From assembly GCF_024713975.1 (NCBI RefSeq), contig NC_091107.1, forward strand, positions 14,993,501 to 15,057,500: 64,000 bases of DNA, read 5' to 3'. This document shows positions 37,786 to 51,860 of the stretch, in pieces. Under the pieces are notes generated by a model, which was not told the origin of the DNA, ran no database searches, and saw only the letters and a list, made by a program, of their open reading frames with translations. Within the stretch, counting starts at the first letter, position 1; every line of letters begins with the position of its first letter. This DNA is from Paralichthys olivaceus. Taxonomy: Eukaryota > Chordata > Actinopteri > Pleuronectiformes > Paralichthyidae. A program made the translations under genes and the position numbers.

Positions 37786-40700
37786 CAAGTTGGTTCTCCA
37801 GGAGCAGAAATGCTACATAAATAGGAAGTTTTCATTTATTAAATAAGAAAGAAGAAACACATTATTTCTGTTTTGTACGCACACAGTCTCAGTTCTGTAC
37901 TTCACTTGTTCCACAAGCGTCCTGGACGACACTTGATTTAATGTTTCTCTTTGTCTTGGGGAAAGACTGGACTGTTCAGCTCCACACCTACATGCCTACA
38001 AAAGTGGACATGTCACTAGTTTGTGTGTGTAGAGCCTCACAAAAGACAATGCTGTATGTGCTGTTTCTGCCTTACTACATGGACTGCCAATGTATTTAGT
38101 ATTACTCATGTCTTTCAGTGGTGTGACAGCCTCGGGACTTTGAGATCACATATGTTTGTCTTTGAAGAAAGTTATTTTTAGTTTTTCAACAAAATCAGCC
38201 TTTTTGGGCTATGTGGCGCTTTTTTGTATTGTATATGTGTTTCTATTGATTACACTAAATACATTTACTTTAGAAGACATGGTTATGATTAGCCGATATT
38301 CAAGAATGGTGCAGAACCCGATTGGAAATAAATCCATAAAATTGAGGTGGTCACAAGAACTTTCCCCAAAACTCAGTATAGGGCTCAGCAGAGGCTATAT
38401 AAGCTGATTCAAAAAGGTCTTGCTGAGAAATCAATATCCCTCCATGCTTAGTGACCTCATGCTCCCTCATGCTCATACATATTATTGCACTCCCTTTTGC
38501 ATAACTTAATAATGGGCAAACCGGATGATCAGACCATTTCTTTCCTTCTTAAATATCTGCCCTTTATTTAAATTACCGCAATGGGAGACTTGTGAGGTCG
38601 AGGACTTGACCGTCGATGTCCTAGTAACGTCCTTTAAAAGTGATGGCCCAGAGTGGGAAACTTAAGAGCATTTCTACGGTATGCCCTCAGCTCGTCTTAT
38701 ATCCCCAGGAGGCCGGGATAGAGAGCGGCTAAGCAGAGAAGCCTGTGTGCATGAGGCACAATCCACTGTAGCAACAGACTCGGTGTGTCACATAGTCGAG
38801 CTTTGATATGCAAATTTGCCACACCATCCTTTTTGTTCACTGTAGAAAATAAGTTAGAATATTATTACTTAACCATTTATTTTTTATCTCACATGGGGAT
38901 TATGGATATGTTTGTATTTGCTCTCTACCCCCCAAACCAGGACTCTGGGAAATTGTTTGGCTTGTTTGAAGCAGGCCGTCGGTATGGCAGCCACCATGCA
39001 CTGGCCTCCTTGTCACAAAGTATTTTGTCAGACAAAGAAATCATTCAGAAGTGCAGCCAGGACACTATTACACATAACTACCCATGGTCTAATTTCACTA
39101 CTCTCAGTAATCTGTTGAAACAAGAAGCAATTACAATCTGAGGCATTAATAGGCTTATTGTGGCTTATCCATGTGTGCAACTGCACACTCTAATCATACT
39201 AACCAGTTATTTGAAGCATTTATGATTATTATTATTATTATTATAACTCATACTATTAGATAATTCAGACAAATCGGGTCTTTTGTGCTGGATGTGCTGT
39301 CTCTGTCACCTGTGGTTATCAAACTGTCCACTCAGCTCTTTATCCACAGCACAGTGCTTACTCATCAGAAGGGACAGACAATTTGTTTTAGTGCACTGAT
39401 GATTAAATCTTTCACTTTGAGTAGTGATAAAATAATCTGGCTTGAGTTGCAACTAATTCTGTATTTCTTTGTTTCCAGCCTTATTTTACTGCCCATTAAG
39501 GTGCTCAAACAATTGCAGGACTATGACTGAACTAAGATGAAAGTGTTTTTTTTTGTATATGTCAGTGTCCAGTGGTCAGGAGTCAAAGCTATTAGGGAGT
39601 TCAAGATACATTTCAGTTTTTGTATGTGATTGGCTGACACAGATAAAAAGTGTTCAACAGTTCACCAGACTGCATGGAGGCTATCCCACAGTTTATTTCA
39701 TGTACACTATAGTGTTTGTGAAGACATGACAACTTCAGTAGTGTGGTCACCTTTACAATATTTGCAGTAAGATGCCAAATATTTGTTGAACTTGTATGTA
39801 TAGATAGAATATGATGATGACGACAGTGCGTCTCACAAGTATTAAGTGACTAGGTAGCAACTGATTATTATTACGTAGCTTCTATAAATTCCTAACGTAT
39901 CACTGTTGTATACAGGGTCTTGTAGCCTGAAATAGAAATGAAAAGATGCTTTTTGGCCACTTTAATATTACAGTAAGAGTCGAGAAAATGGGATTAAGTT
40001 ATATCGTTATGAACCTGCACTAATTTGTCAGGGTATGAATCATGTGGCGTTAAAATGAATCTTGTGGCGATTCTCATGTGAGATTTAATAATGTGCCACT
40101 GTGACTTGCAAGCGGACAATATGACACCTGTGTCGTTATTCCAAGTGTTTCAGATGCTGTGCAGTGCAGCAGGACTAACACCAAGCTTCCCATTTCAATA
40201 ACTACCTTGCATTTCAGTTTACTCTAGTCATATTAATATGATTCCTTCACACTATGGGTGTGATACGACAAGTTTTGGTTTAATGTACCCTCCTGAGATT
40301 TCTTGCCTAAAACACTACACTTGATAATCTACTCAACACACTGTCAAAGGTTTTGATATGGACTATTTCTGTGGTAGAATGTAGTTCACATAAAAAAAAT
40401 TCAAGTGTCTGTCACCCAAATTAACCAAGGAGATATATTTTTTAGATGTTGCCTTTTTTTTTTTAATTTGATGTAATTTTCCAACCCTTTCGAAAAACTA
40501 CAATGGCACTCAGTGCAGTGCATGTCTTTGTTAAGGTCCAACAATCTCCTTAAAACCAATCAAGCTGCACCAAATTTCATAAACTAATAGATCTAATTTT
40601 ACTTAAGGTGTTGGATTTCATTCCATTTAGATCCACATATTATTTCCGGTCAAATTTGTGTAAAAACCTGTGTCTATACATCCAAATTTACATGTAAAAG

Positions 40701-41505
40701 AGAAAAGAGCTTGGGTGAACCACAAAACCTCATTTAAATGGTTGAACTGGTGATGTTGCTGCTGACTCCTGTGATTTCTGTATTTCACATGAATGCAGAA
40801 AGCAACAGGAAGCACAGCAGCCTCATCCCGTTGTTTTGTTTGCTTCTATGCACTAAGACGGAAATTCCACTAATCAATATATTATTTTTGCTCGACTCGT
40901 CAGTTTGCAGCCCTGCACCTGGATTAATGAAGTTCTTTTGTACTGTGACATTTGTATAGACATCAGTCATCAATATCTTCAGGAGACGTCCTTCACTTTG
41001 GGTTGAGAAATACAACTAGTGCCTTAGATACCTAGATGAAGACATTTCAGTGTTTTTCTTAATATTGGATGTGGCGACCTGATTTTCTTTAGCATTTTTG
41101 ATTTTTACTGCATAATGTTTGTGGGGAGGACTCAGTGGTGCCATATTCACTTCTCAGCCCTTGTCACTATGATGATTGATGACGCAGTATATTTACAAAT
41201 CTAGAGGCATTAAAACACACACACAAAGATGATGCTTAAATGAATTTTAATATAAAATGAGTTAAATCTCTACTTCATATCTATGTGTCAGGGTTTTTTT
41301 TGTTTTTTGTTGAATCACTGTTGTTAAAAAGACTGAAGAAATAACTTCAGTCTCACATTATTCAAATGCACCTTGTGGTCATGTTTGTTTTTGTATATAC
41401 AGAAGGAAAAAAAAAAAGAATATTTATGTGGGTGACAACAGTGATGCATTATTTTGTCAAACGTTCTGAGAAACTTTAGTTGAATAAAGCACCTTAGCAC
41501 CTGTG
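37786..41505 (+). other. nectin3: Probable long 3' UTR of the nectin3 EWYV isoform
   Basis: There is no gene or clear transposon for 3.7 kb after the stop. A well-formed AATAAA at 41483-41488 is the best poly(A) signal seen. A fragment at about 40500-40600 (aatcaagctgcaccaaattt) resembles a dispersed repeat also seen near 54000-54060. Extent is inferred. Confidence 0.45.
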
Positions 41506-44500
41506 AGTGATTCTCTCTGGAGGTTTTTCCATCTCGCCATTACTCAGACTGCTCAGTCTCAGCCTCTTTGTGCTTCTGTAAATGACATCATCTCTCACTC
41601 CCTAACGCATAATGCTGCATAACCACCCCCCCAAACCCAGTACGCACGTGTGGGACGCCATACATGATGTAATCCACAATCCTTTTTTTGTCCACTTCAC
41701 CATATCTCCATTACGCTTTAATATCTGAGAATGCTTCAGGAGTTTGATTTATCGGTTTGCTTTAAAATACAATGGTGGAATAGTGAGCGCTTCCTGTCCA
41801 CTGGAGTACGAGCGGAGATCGAGCAGCACCTCTGCTCTATGTGCCTTCTTGTTTGCTTTGTTTCAGAGTAGAAAGGCCCTCGCTCTCCCCTGCAGCTCCT
41901 CTCCTTTGTGAATTCAACCCCCCTTGTGTCTTTCTCCCACTGTCTACCAGCTGGTAAAATTAAATGCTGAGTGTTTATGTCTGGCCCAAAGTCCCCACTC
42001 TCCAGCCCATTGACTGTCCCCATGGCAACAAGCTCATCTGGAGCTGCTGATGGAGGCTGTCTTCCCACAAGCTCTACCTGGCCACAGAAAAGTGGGAGGG
42101 AGAGGGGATGCCAGGGGGGGGCGAGCGTGGAGCAAAAAGGTTAAATGTGCTGCTGTGAAAAGCGAGAGCAGAAAATTAGCCACTGGAATTGAAAATGGCC
42201 CGTTATGTTCTGCTGCACTGCAGAGTGCTCCTCTGGCTGTGAGGGCGTATCATGCCAATGTGACCTTGACACCGTTCAGCATGGACCTCAGGTCTTCATG
42301 ACAGACGCACTTCCCTCTGAACATCTTTATTTCAGCCGACCTTGCTGTCTTATATAGACCTTATCATGGTCGCAGCAGTTGTTGTCACTCTGACCTTGAA
42401 ATGGGGCATGCACAGTCTGAAAATACACAGCGGAGCAGCTCGGTATATAGCGACAAATGATGTCAGCCGGCAACGCTTGTGTTTGTTTGAGACTTGTTAG
42501 GAAGATCAGTGGATTTGCTTTTTGCCTGCACACACAACAGTTTCCAAGGAGACTTTTCAGAACACACAAAGAAGCGAGCAAACGTCTCGAGCAGTGAGAG
42601 GGATGCAGCACTGACGTCTGTTTACGAGAGACTTTGATAATAACTCCCCAGCAGAAATGGGATCAAATTGTTTCCATCATTGAGCTAAAAATATTGAAAT
42701 AGATGACACACTGCCTGCAGCTCTAATCCCCCCCACCCCCTGTTGTCTGACCCTTGACCCTGCTGGGTAGATTTTGGGACAGGGGTGGTAGGGGTGGGGG
42801 TTAGGGTTAGCCTTTGCTCCCACGCTTCTCCTCAGTTGACCATGCTGCACAGTGTTAAATTCATGATGAGCATGTCAGCCTCTCTGACCTCGATGAGCGA
42901 TCGGCGTGCACTTTTTTCACGGCTTCCCAGGGATGACGTGCGTGTGATAAAGTGCTGAAGTAGAAGAGACGGAGAAGTTCTTGTGCCGGAGCCAGAGCCC
43001 CGAGTGGGGACAGTTGATCCACCACTAACACCGCTAATCCGAGCCCCTCCAGAACGGATGGTATTTAAACAAATGAGATGTTCAATTGGGACAAAAATGT
43101 CAACCGAACATTGATAAATATGTTTACGCATATCATTGCCTTATTTTTAGCTAAATGACTCTCGTAAGAAGCACTATGGGAGATTAATGATGTATTAAGC
43201 TGCACCTTAGTTCTATCTGATCTCAGGATTTCCCTATAATAACATATGAGATAAGTTTAGACTGGTCTGTGATTAAACCTCATGAACTCCTGAAGGTGTT
43301 TCTTACATGTTGGGTTTAAAAGCAATTTATATTTCTAGTCACGTCATGAATGTTTGAGAAATTGTCTGTCTCCTGCAGCAGCATTACGACATAATGAACT
43401 GCATTTATAAAGGCCTTTTGATCAACTCAAGAGTCTCTTGTCATAGCTCAGCCGCCATCGAAGGTAATCGAGCGGTTATTAACTGTGAGAGGACGTTGTA
43501 AAGGGAGCGGAGAGGGAGGGGGGAGGGGAAGAAGGGGCTTTCAGGGGCTGAGCTAAAGTCCCGGCTTGTGCAATCTGCATCATAATTGAACTGTTATTTA
43601 GGATTCTCGTCTCAGCATGTTATTGATTTTTCTTCTTTTCTTTCCCCCCCTGTCACCTCAACACCTTCTTAAACCAACTGGAAATGACCACTGCACATTT
43701 TGTTTTTTTTTCCCTTGTCACTTTTTGACTTGGATTTTTTCAGTGTCCCACAATAACAGTAACACATTTACAGCTGATTGGCCAAAGCTCGCTGTTCTGT
43801 GAGTTTAATGCATCTTAATCACTGATTAATCCTAATCCCCTCAATGGACTACATGGAGTATATGCAAGCATATGGTCTGACAAAGCTAATTCAACAGACA
43901 CAACAACTGTATCAAGTCCACACACAAAAGCGGGGAGGGACAGGATGGATGGATAAAGATATAAAAGCTTAAAAGTGGGATATTAACTGATGTTTTATTT
44001 CTTAATAAGAATAAAACATGAAAATGAAACTATAGACTTTATTTCATGTATCTGATAAAAACCCATTCAAAACCCCAAATGTTCAGATTTTAGGGGGGAA
44101 ATAATCAGAGCAGTAATGAGCATGGTTAAGACCTGCAGAGACACATTTTTTTTATTGTATGTGCCTCATGTACAATTTTATTAGCATTAAAACCCAACAA
44201 TGATATCAATCAAGTGAACGTGTCTTGTTGCATTACTTAGAGCGCCCCTGTCTTGTAGTTTTGCTGACTGCAGATGGATACTGATGCAGACGCTCTGTCG
44301 GCTTTGTCAGTAGATGGCAACATGTTGACAAAAATGTTGTTGTTACTCCCCTTGCCTCTAGGTGGATCTGAAACTAAATGTACCCAGATGACACTGTGTC
44401 CTTGTTATACAAATATCCAATGCGCCCCTGACTATATTAACAGAAAATCCAAACAATATGAGCTTCATTTCCTCCAGCACAGGCCTTTGAGTGTGTCCCT

Positions 44501-44554
44501 TCTTCTCTCATGTTGTTCTTATCATAATGAGTCTCTCTCCCTCCTCTGTCTCAG
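41506..44554. other. Intronic spacer before the alternative nectin3 exons
   Basis: Only short frames without domains were found. A ggggttagggttag run at about 42797-42809 looks telomere-like but is too short to matter. Confidence 0.5.
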
Positions 44555-47343
44555 ACCAGTCTCAGGCAGAGAGGTCAAACTCCATCGCCGTGGCCGGAGC
44601 TGTCATGGGCGCAGTCCTCGCCCTCTTCCTCATTGTCATCTTCATCATCGTGATCCTCACCGCTCGCAAGGCCCCGCCGCCAGCCTTCACTGACAAAGTG
44701 TAAGTCTGACAAATAATTCATGCTGCACAACATGCTTGGCTGGATATTAGTGACACGAGAACTCGCGGGGTTGACTGGAGCCCATCGTGGGTTCAAGGAG
44801 TTGCTCCCTCCCCCTGCAGAGAGAGCTGCGGCGGAGCGCGGCCCCGGAGCAGGGAGGCTGCAGGACAAGGTTGAGGGGTGGCAGATGATTGCTGTCTTGG
44901 CAGCCAGCCCTTGTGCTGTTTTGATGCATCTGTTCCTGTAGTGCACCAGCACTCGTGTTAATGTTAGAAGAAGCAAAGAAGAAGAACTTTGAGGTTAAAT
45001 TATTTACAGAAGAAGCTGGGTCACACTGCCAGAGACCCATGATTGACATTTCCCCGTGTGTGTATGTGTGTATGTGTGTCTGTGCCTGCCTTTTGTTCTT
45101 TGTTTCGTCTGTCTCTGTCGTGTCTCCTCTAAATAACTGTGACAGATGGTAAATTATAGGACTGAACAGGATCTTTTGTGTGTTCTAGTCCATAAGGATA
45201 AAACCTGGAGGGTTTATTCTGATTAAGTCTGCTTCAATTTATCATTAGAGTCCGCACAACAACACAAATGTGCACGATATGTGCCCAATCTTGCAGATCG
45301 ACCTGCTACCCCATACATACAAATCATTATTATGAACCTGTGGAGCATATCTGCAAGGTTGCAGGTTGATCCCCTCATCCATCCTTGTTAGTGTGTCATT
45401 GTGCATGCTCACTCCACAGCCGCTGTTCGTTTTCTCAGCTGTGGTTTCCTCTCTCCAGTATCTCAAATGCTTTCTCACTGTCCTGTCAAAGATTTGTGAC
45501 GTTTCTTTCCTCAGAACATTTTCACCTTTTTACATTGTGTATCCTCGTTTCAGTGACAGCGGCCTCTTCTGGGAAATTTGAAAAACATTTGCTGTGCACG
45601 CTTCAGACTGAGTTTGAGACTGAGTGATTATGTAACAGCACTGGTGAAAATAGCCCACCTACAATTGCTGCTGATTTTCTGAACACTGGCAGAAAACTGC
45701 ATGAGCTGTGAGGGGAAAAAACGGTATAGAGGGCCCTGCATCACAGTATACTGACACTACAGGGTGGTATGTCTATCTGTGTGTTAGTCCGTGGTCAATG
45801 CCGTGACAAACTTAGCATCTTAAGTGTGACCGTGGTCGGTCCCAGTGGGATAATAGGGGGGGATGGCGCGGGAGGCTGGACGCAGGACCTCGTCCCTCTC
45901 CGTCATCACACGCAGGCGTGAGTGGAGGACAGCAGGTCACTGAGACACTAACTGTAATCTCCTACCAGCCCTCATCTGAAGTATGAAAGAGAAGCAGAGC
46001 ATCAAGTGATATACAGTGTTAGAAAAATCAATGCCTGTCATGACATGGTTTTACAAATGGCCAAGGTCAGTCCCCAGGTTCGGTTAAGTAGTGGACGGGG
46101 ATTTCAATAAATGAGGGAATGACTCTGACTTCAGCGTTTTACAGGGGTTTAGAGGAACAGCTGTCAAAAATCTGAAGATGTACTATCATGTATGAAAGTC
46201 CATCACCCTTATACCTGTGTTGTCAAATATCCTAAACCCTGCTGATTCAGTCATGCTGCCGTTAGTATCACTGGGTACCACCACACAGGGACACATGATT
46301 GATTTAGTATTGTATTTCCATAAAAATTAGAGGACTTGCAAGAGGAAGGGTTTTAAAAATAATCAATGCAGCAGAGGCTGATGATCTAAATGTGTAATCT
46401 TTAAGGCCGACTCAAGATAACCTGGATGACATCACTGTGACATCATCAGGGTTATTTTCTCAAGGTTAACAAAAGCAGCAAGAGGAGTTCCTCCGGCCGC
46501 TCATCATAACATTTTATTGGGTAATTGATTTTTTACTAAGCGGAAACAATCACTAGAATAAAAGTATTATTCTCTTCTCATTAATATGCCTCTGTGCCGA
46601 CGACAGCCAGTGGCCAACAGCATTAAGTCTTCTGGTTTTCTGTCTGCCTCATTCTTATAAACACATTATCTCACCCTGAGGGAATTTCAATGTTCATTTT
46701 GACTCAAGGTTAAACTGATAAGATTTATGTGGTTAAAGGTCAAGGTCACAGTGAATGTGATATATGAGGAACACCCATAGGCAATATCCTTTCATCCGGT
46801 ACATCTACCAGGACTCATTGATGACCTAGTACTTAGGGGTCAAAGGTCAAGGTCACTGTGACTTCACACAACTCTTTTTTTGCATCTTGAATTAAGAATA
46901 TTTTCAAATTTGACTGAAATGTTCACTTAGATTCAGAGACTCATTTATTAGATTTTGGTGGTTATAGGTCAGTGGTGAAGGTCATGGCCTCACAAAACGT
47001 GTTTTCTTGAACGTGATATAACTCAAGCCCAAAGTTGACCAGTTGGACATGAGGATGAACAGATTTCAGTGGTCAAAGGTGACAGTGACCTTATACGAAT
47101 CTGGGAAAATAATGAAAGTGAAACTGCACTGTTTGGTGGAGGCACAAAACCACAGGGTGCTATTTCTAGCTTCTTAAAGGTAATCGCGAAAGCTGAAATC
47201 TCTCCATCCTCTCTCTGTGTTTCTGAAGGATTGACCTTCCTCCGACACACAAGCCGCCTCCTCCCTATTCTGAGAGAGCGCCGACCATACCTCTGGGGGT
47301 CCACGCATCACAAGTGGCCTGGCTCTGTCAGGTAACACCCCCT

Positions 47344-47386
<43 letters not shown>

Positions 47387-47972
47387 CAATTGTGTATATG
47401 AATTCTAGTATCTACAAGGCAAACATTATCATCTGCTATAAGCATAATGAATGAGCACCGAGTCACAATAGGAAGTAATAAGCAACTAACTGATATCATC
47501 GGTTTTTTATTAAGTAGGAGGCCTAATAACTCATTTACTATGCAAGATAGTTTAATTTTTAATTTGTGTTCTCAGCTCAACTCATGCTTTCATAAGCCTC
47601 TACTCTACGTCTATGTTTCTTATAGTCTTACCCAGCAACTTGCTCAATCTTTTTTTTCTCTTCAAGTGTATCACGACTTTCTGAGGCTCTGACATAAGAG
47701 ATCACATGGGAAAATAAGACTATTTGGGGGTTTGGAGAGCAGCTGCTGGATATGAATGATGACACTCAAGTGTTTAATGATTCTTTGTTGTTTTTAAAAA
47801 AATGAAGAATCGCAGGGCGGAGCGCAGGTACGAGCTGAGTGATGGGCAGCGCCCATCCACAACAAGGCCCAGGCTGCAAAGCCCCACCCAGGAGCTGTCC
47901 CGCCTGGAGTGGGTATGTCACCAGAGCGGGACAGACCACGTGTACATCAACCACCGTGAACACTATGTGTGA
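44555..47972 (+). CDS. nectin3: Nectin-3 alternative 3' exons, isoform with EHYV tail
   Basis: Three distal exons, 44555-44699, 47229-47331 and 47808-47972, join in phase to exon 5 (ending 34690) in place of the 37121 exon. The full reading is 1407 nt, 468 aa. They encode a second TM (SIAVAGAVMGAVLALF onward, about residues 341-367), then KVIDLPPTHKPPPPYSERAP, a basic segment, and the end VYINHREHYV. This matches the recalled second mammalian nectin-3 tail (TM with SIAVAGAVIGAVLALF, then VIDLPPTHKPPPLYEERSP, end VYIDPREHYV). The EHYV end fits the nectin PDZ-ligand pattern E/A-X-Y-V. The phases match exactly at all three junctions. The acceptor of the last exon (aatgaag, ending 47807) is weak; a nearby cag at 47813-47815 would shift the frame, so it was rejected. 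Confidence 0.88.
45345..45480 (+). mobile_element. Decayed tRNA-derived SINE
   Basis: GGTTGATCCCC (45364-45374) is a B-box-like motif, followed by sequence similar to the complement of the SINE at 30756-30905, including ctgtggtttcctctctcc near 45440. It lies in the nectin3 distal intron. Confidence 0.5.
46640..47130 (+). repeat. Dispersed repeat just before nectin3 exon at 47229
   Basis: It contains the motifs ctgagggaatttcaatgttc, aactgataagatttatg, and two or three reiterations of the ggtcaaggtcac type. It is related to the copies at 4490-4810 and 28310-28480. Confidence 0.55.
47345..47379. repeat. CA microsatellite
   Basis: An uninterrupted (CA)n run lies about 14 bases after the donor of nectin3 exon 47229-47331. 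Confidence 0.95.
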
Positions 47973-50900
47973 CGGACACCATGAACTCAGTCCAACAAGC
48001 AGCTGACAGACATTCACTCTGGAGGACCAGACTCACCTGATTTATTGAGGGTACCGTCTTTCTTTGCAGGCAGTTTTTCATTACATTTTACACATTTTAC
48101 TTTTCTTACCATCTTAAATTCTCAAACATTTTGGACAATGCACTTATTTTCTTTCTTTTCTTTCTTGTTTAAAGTTATATGGAAAGATGAATCAATATGT
48201 AGTTGCAGCCGAGCACATAGTTAGCTTGGCTTAGCATAAAGACTGGAAACTGGGGGAAACAGCTAGCCTGGCTTTTGCAGTATACGTTTCCTAACGCTTT
48301 TGGAAATGAAGTGCATTTCCCAAAAATGTCAAAACATTCCTTTAATTCTTTTAGTTCCTTTTTAATTTTTGTTTTGCAAATGCATCAGTATTCAGTGTTT
48401 GATATCACTTACATGGGGTTTTAAAAATCACATGACAGAGAGAGCAAAACTCTCATTATCTGCCCCCCCCCCCGATCACTTTGTGCAGTATCCTTGATTT
48501 TAAACGTAGATGAAGAAGAGCTGAGGGTTGTATTCATCCACATGTCTGTGTTATCCTCTTGTCACAGAGGGTGGCGTGAAGCATAAATCTGAGGACTCTG
48601 TATTCTCAGGCATATCACAACTCACCAAACCAGGCCAGATCCAAACTTCTGAGGTCCACTGAGACCAGATGTACTAACTGCAACACAGACCCACGCTGGG
48701 ATTAATTAAGGTATTTCTGTCCCACGTCTGTGATTTGCTGCTGTAATGTTATGACACAATGCTTTTCAGCAGCAGAAACTGTAGATTTGTAAATGTGTAG
48801 CCTCAGTCTCAGAGTCATAATCTACTAATCAGGGGAACAATACCGTGACACATTACTGATATCAGTGTTTACATATTTATATATATATGTACTGTAGAAA
48901 CTGCACCTAAACTGAAATGTGGCTCTGTTAGGCTATGGTTACTATGAATTTCAAAGTGGAGAACTAACTGTTTTAAGTGCCATATTTACATTTTGATGGT
49001 ATTCCTTTAAATATGCTGTGATGTATTTGTCCAATGTGGTTAATTGTGAGCATTTTCTTGATTTATCTACTAAATTGCAAGTGTGTGTTCTGTAAGTGGT
49101 CTTGCGATGAAACCCATCATCACGTCACAAAATCACATGCAAGTAATAACAGAGGGGACTATTAAAAGAAAGAAAAACTTCTGACTTGCTGTGAAAAATC
49201 AGATGTCTCTGCAGGAGTGTGTCTAACAACCTTCTAAAAGTGAGTCTCAGAGATGGAGGCTGTGAGTCCGTAAATGTAGAAATGAGAAGAAGTCCTTAAA
49301 GATATGACAGAGTTTGAATTGACGTATTTGAGAAAAATTCATCTCAAGGTCACAGTGACATTGCATCCACAGTGATTCTTACGACAGATAGTTTTTTTTG
49401 CCCAGCAAAATTTAGAGTAGATGAATCAGTGTTTGTGTTGGAGGAGCCATGACTCATTTTGTATTGACGACAGTGTTTGGATTCATTTATTTCTATAGAT
49501 CAGTCAGAGCAGTGGGATGTGTAGCTGACACTCTCCAAGAGGGACATCTAGTGGTCAAATGTGTTAGTGTAAGCATCACCATCACTGCATCTACAGCAAA
49601 ATAATAGAAGTGATGTCTTCTCAGTTTCAATTGGAGTTTTAAGATGAAATAATAATCAGTGTTAATATTAGTTAATGTGAAAAGTTGATATGTCAATCGC
49701 ATATCATATTTACTGGTTTATCCAACTGGACTGCAGGGAAGTATGAATGTCAGATGACATTTAAGAAATCACCCCATCAGGAATCTTACAGGGAAATATT
49801 TCTTTGTAGTGCTGATTTAGACAAATCTGTATATTTGTTAAAATAATGCACTAATATGATTATTAAGACAATAAATACTGATGCTATTGAAGCATGTGAC
49901 TCATATTAACTGTGTCCTGAGTTGTCTCCACTGATTTACACAAGGTAAGAGTAACAGACCTTTTTAACATGTCACACACAATTTCACACAATAAGATTTA
50001 GGTTCCCTAAATGTTCCAGAATTATTCCCTCAAGATCCTTGAATTATTCCGTGGAAAAAAGATGAAAAGTTGAAAAACACCCTTTCTCTGTAAGAAAGAA
50101 TATACCTGGTTCCATCCCCTGACCCGCACCACATCCTTCTGCCAAATTTAGTGGAAACAAACCAACAAACGAATGGAAAGGGGTGGCTACTTTAGTTTCA
50201 CAGAAACAAGATCATGTCCTTGTAGAAAAAGTTAACAAATAACTGAGCGATTGAATTAGATTTACTTTGCAGGTAGTGACTAAGAAACAAACTCCCTTTC
50301 AGTTTTGTAAACAAGTTTTTTTTTTTTATTCGGGGAGCGACATGATAATAGGAAGAAAAACAATACAAAATAATAAATACCTATAGAAGTAAGTAAACCT
50401 AAAAAAACAGTGAGAACTGTTACAGACTGTGCCTATAGCTTCAAGCGATGGGCTCTACTTCTCTGAAGACCACAATTACACCTTTATTTTGTTGCACAAT
50501 TGACAGTAGTGTTAAATGATATTAACTGAGCTTGAATGCTGCTGAAATCCTGCATCACAATGTAAAATTTCAGTGAATAACATAAGCTCATTAAGACATG
50601 GCAGTATGAGTGCAGCTTCGTTTTAAATTCTAAAACACTGACCACTAGAGAGCGCCACATGATCACGAACACTAATCTGACATGCTAACAGTAGCTCACC
50701 AGCTGCACTGAAATAACTGCTTACAGTTGACTGGCTCAGGTTTGGCAGCTAAAACCATACAGTTTTCAGAATAGAGGAAAAGTTCACCAAAAATTGAAAT
50801 ATTCGCAATAATCGATTAAACCTCATTTGTTAAAGCACTGGACGATTTTTAGCAACTTTTCAGCCCCGGCCAGAGCTTGAACAGAAAGTTACAGAAATAA

Positions 50901-51860
50901 ATCCAACTGCTCCATGTCAGTTAACGACTGAAGTGTCCTGAGCTACAGTGAAGACAATAGAATCGTTTGGTTGATTTGGAAAATGTGGATGAGGAGATGT
51001 TTGAGCATTGGACAAAAAAAAAATATTAAAAAGAAATTCTATTCTTAGTCAAATAATACTTTTCTTGGTGCCACAGGAGCAATCTGTGTTTTCTCTTCAG
51101 GATGCTGAGCCTGACCTTCCATTGGAAGAGGTCTGAGTATAAATATTAATGGATTCTTAAAGTCGCTATTTATCTATTTACCTGTCCTCTTCATCTTCTT
51201 GTTATTCTCAAGTTATCAGCAACATTATGTTGCACAGCTCAATTTGCTAATTTGACCCATTCCTCTGTCTCAAACCTTTATGTCAGTAAGTGTCTAATGT
51301 CTGATGATGAAGATGAATATTTTTGTTGTTTATTTCCTGTTGTCCTCTGATGGCAGGTTATGGAGCAACTTTTTGCAATTCAAACATGGTTTAAAGAAAG
51401 TTATATATGTAGTTATGTCTTAGACAAAAAGGTAAAAGTTTTTGTGAACATGACAGCAGACTAGTAGCATGTCCTGTTGCTCCAAGAGAGTTTGAAAGAG
51501 CAACTGGAGACATACACTGGCAGGATTAAAGCACTTAATCATTTATAATCAATATAATCCAAGTATAAATAATGAACAGCAGATGTTATCATTGGACTCT
51601 GCAGTTCCCCCAGCTTTGCAGAGTTTTTCTTTTTTTTTTTTTTTTCTGGTGCACACTTGACCGATCGGATCTCTCACTGCTCTCAAAGCTTTGTTTTCAG
51701 CCACAACAGTCAGCTGTTAGGGGGGTTAGGGTTAGGGGTTTTTAAAACCAACGGTAGTCTGTAAAGTATAAAGTTACTGCTGTCTAGTACCGTAAAGCAG
51801 CGTAATTCACTGCAGGACAGTTTTTATATCATTTATTGTCGTCATTAAAGTGGGTGAACT
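47973..51860. other. Nectin3 distal 3' UTR and intergenic DNA
   Basis: The first part is probably the 3' UTR of the EHYV isoform. AATAAA at 49870-49875 is one candidate end. A dispersed repeat lies at about 48190-48300 (gcttggcttagcataaag, gggggaaacagctagcct). The rest is AT-rich with no gene seen. Confidence 0.45.

Noticed and set aside
51718-51742. Telomere-like ggggttagggttagggg run
   Set aside because: Only two to three repeats; too short to indicate an interstitial telomere.
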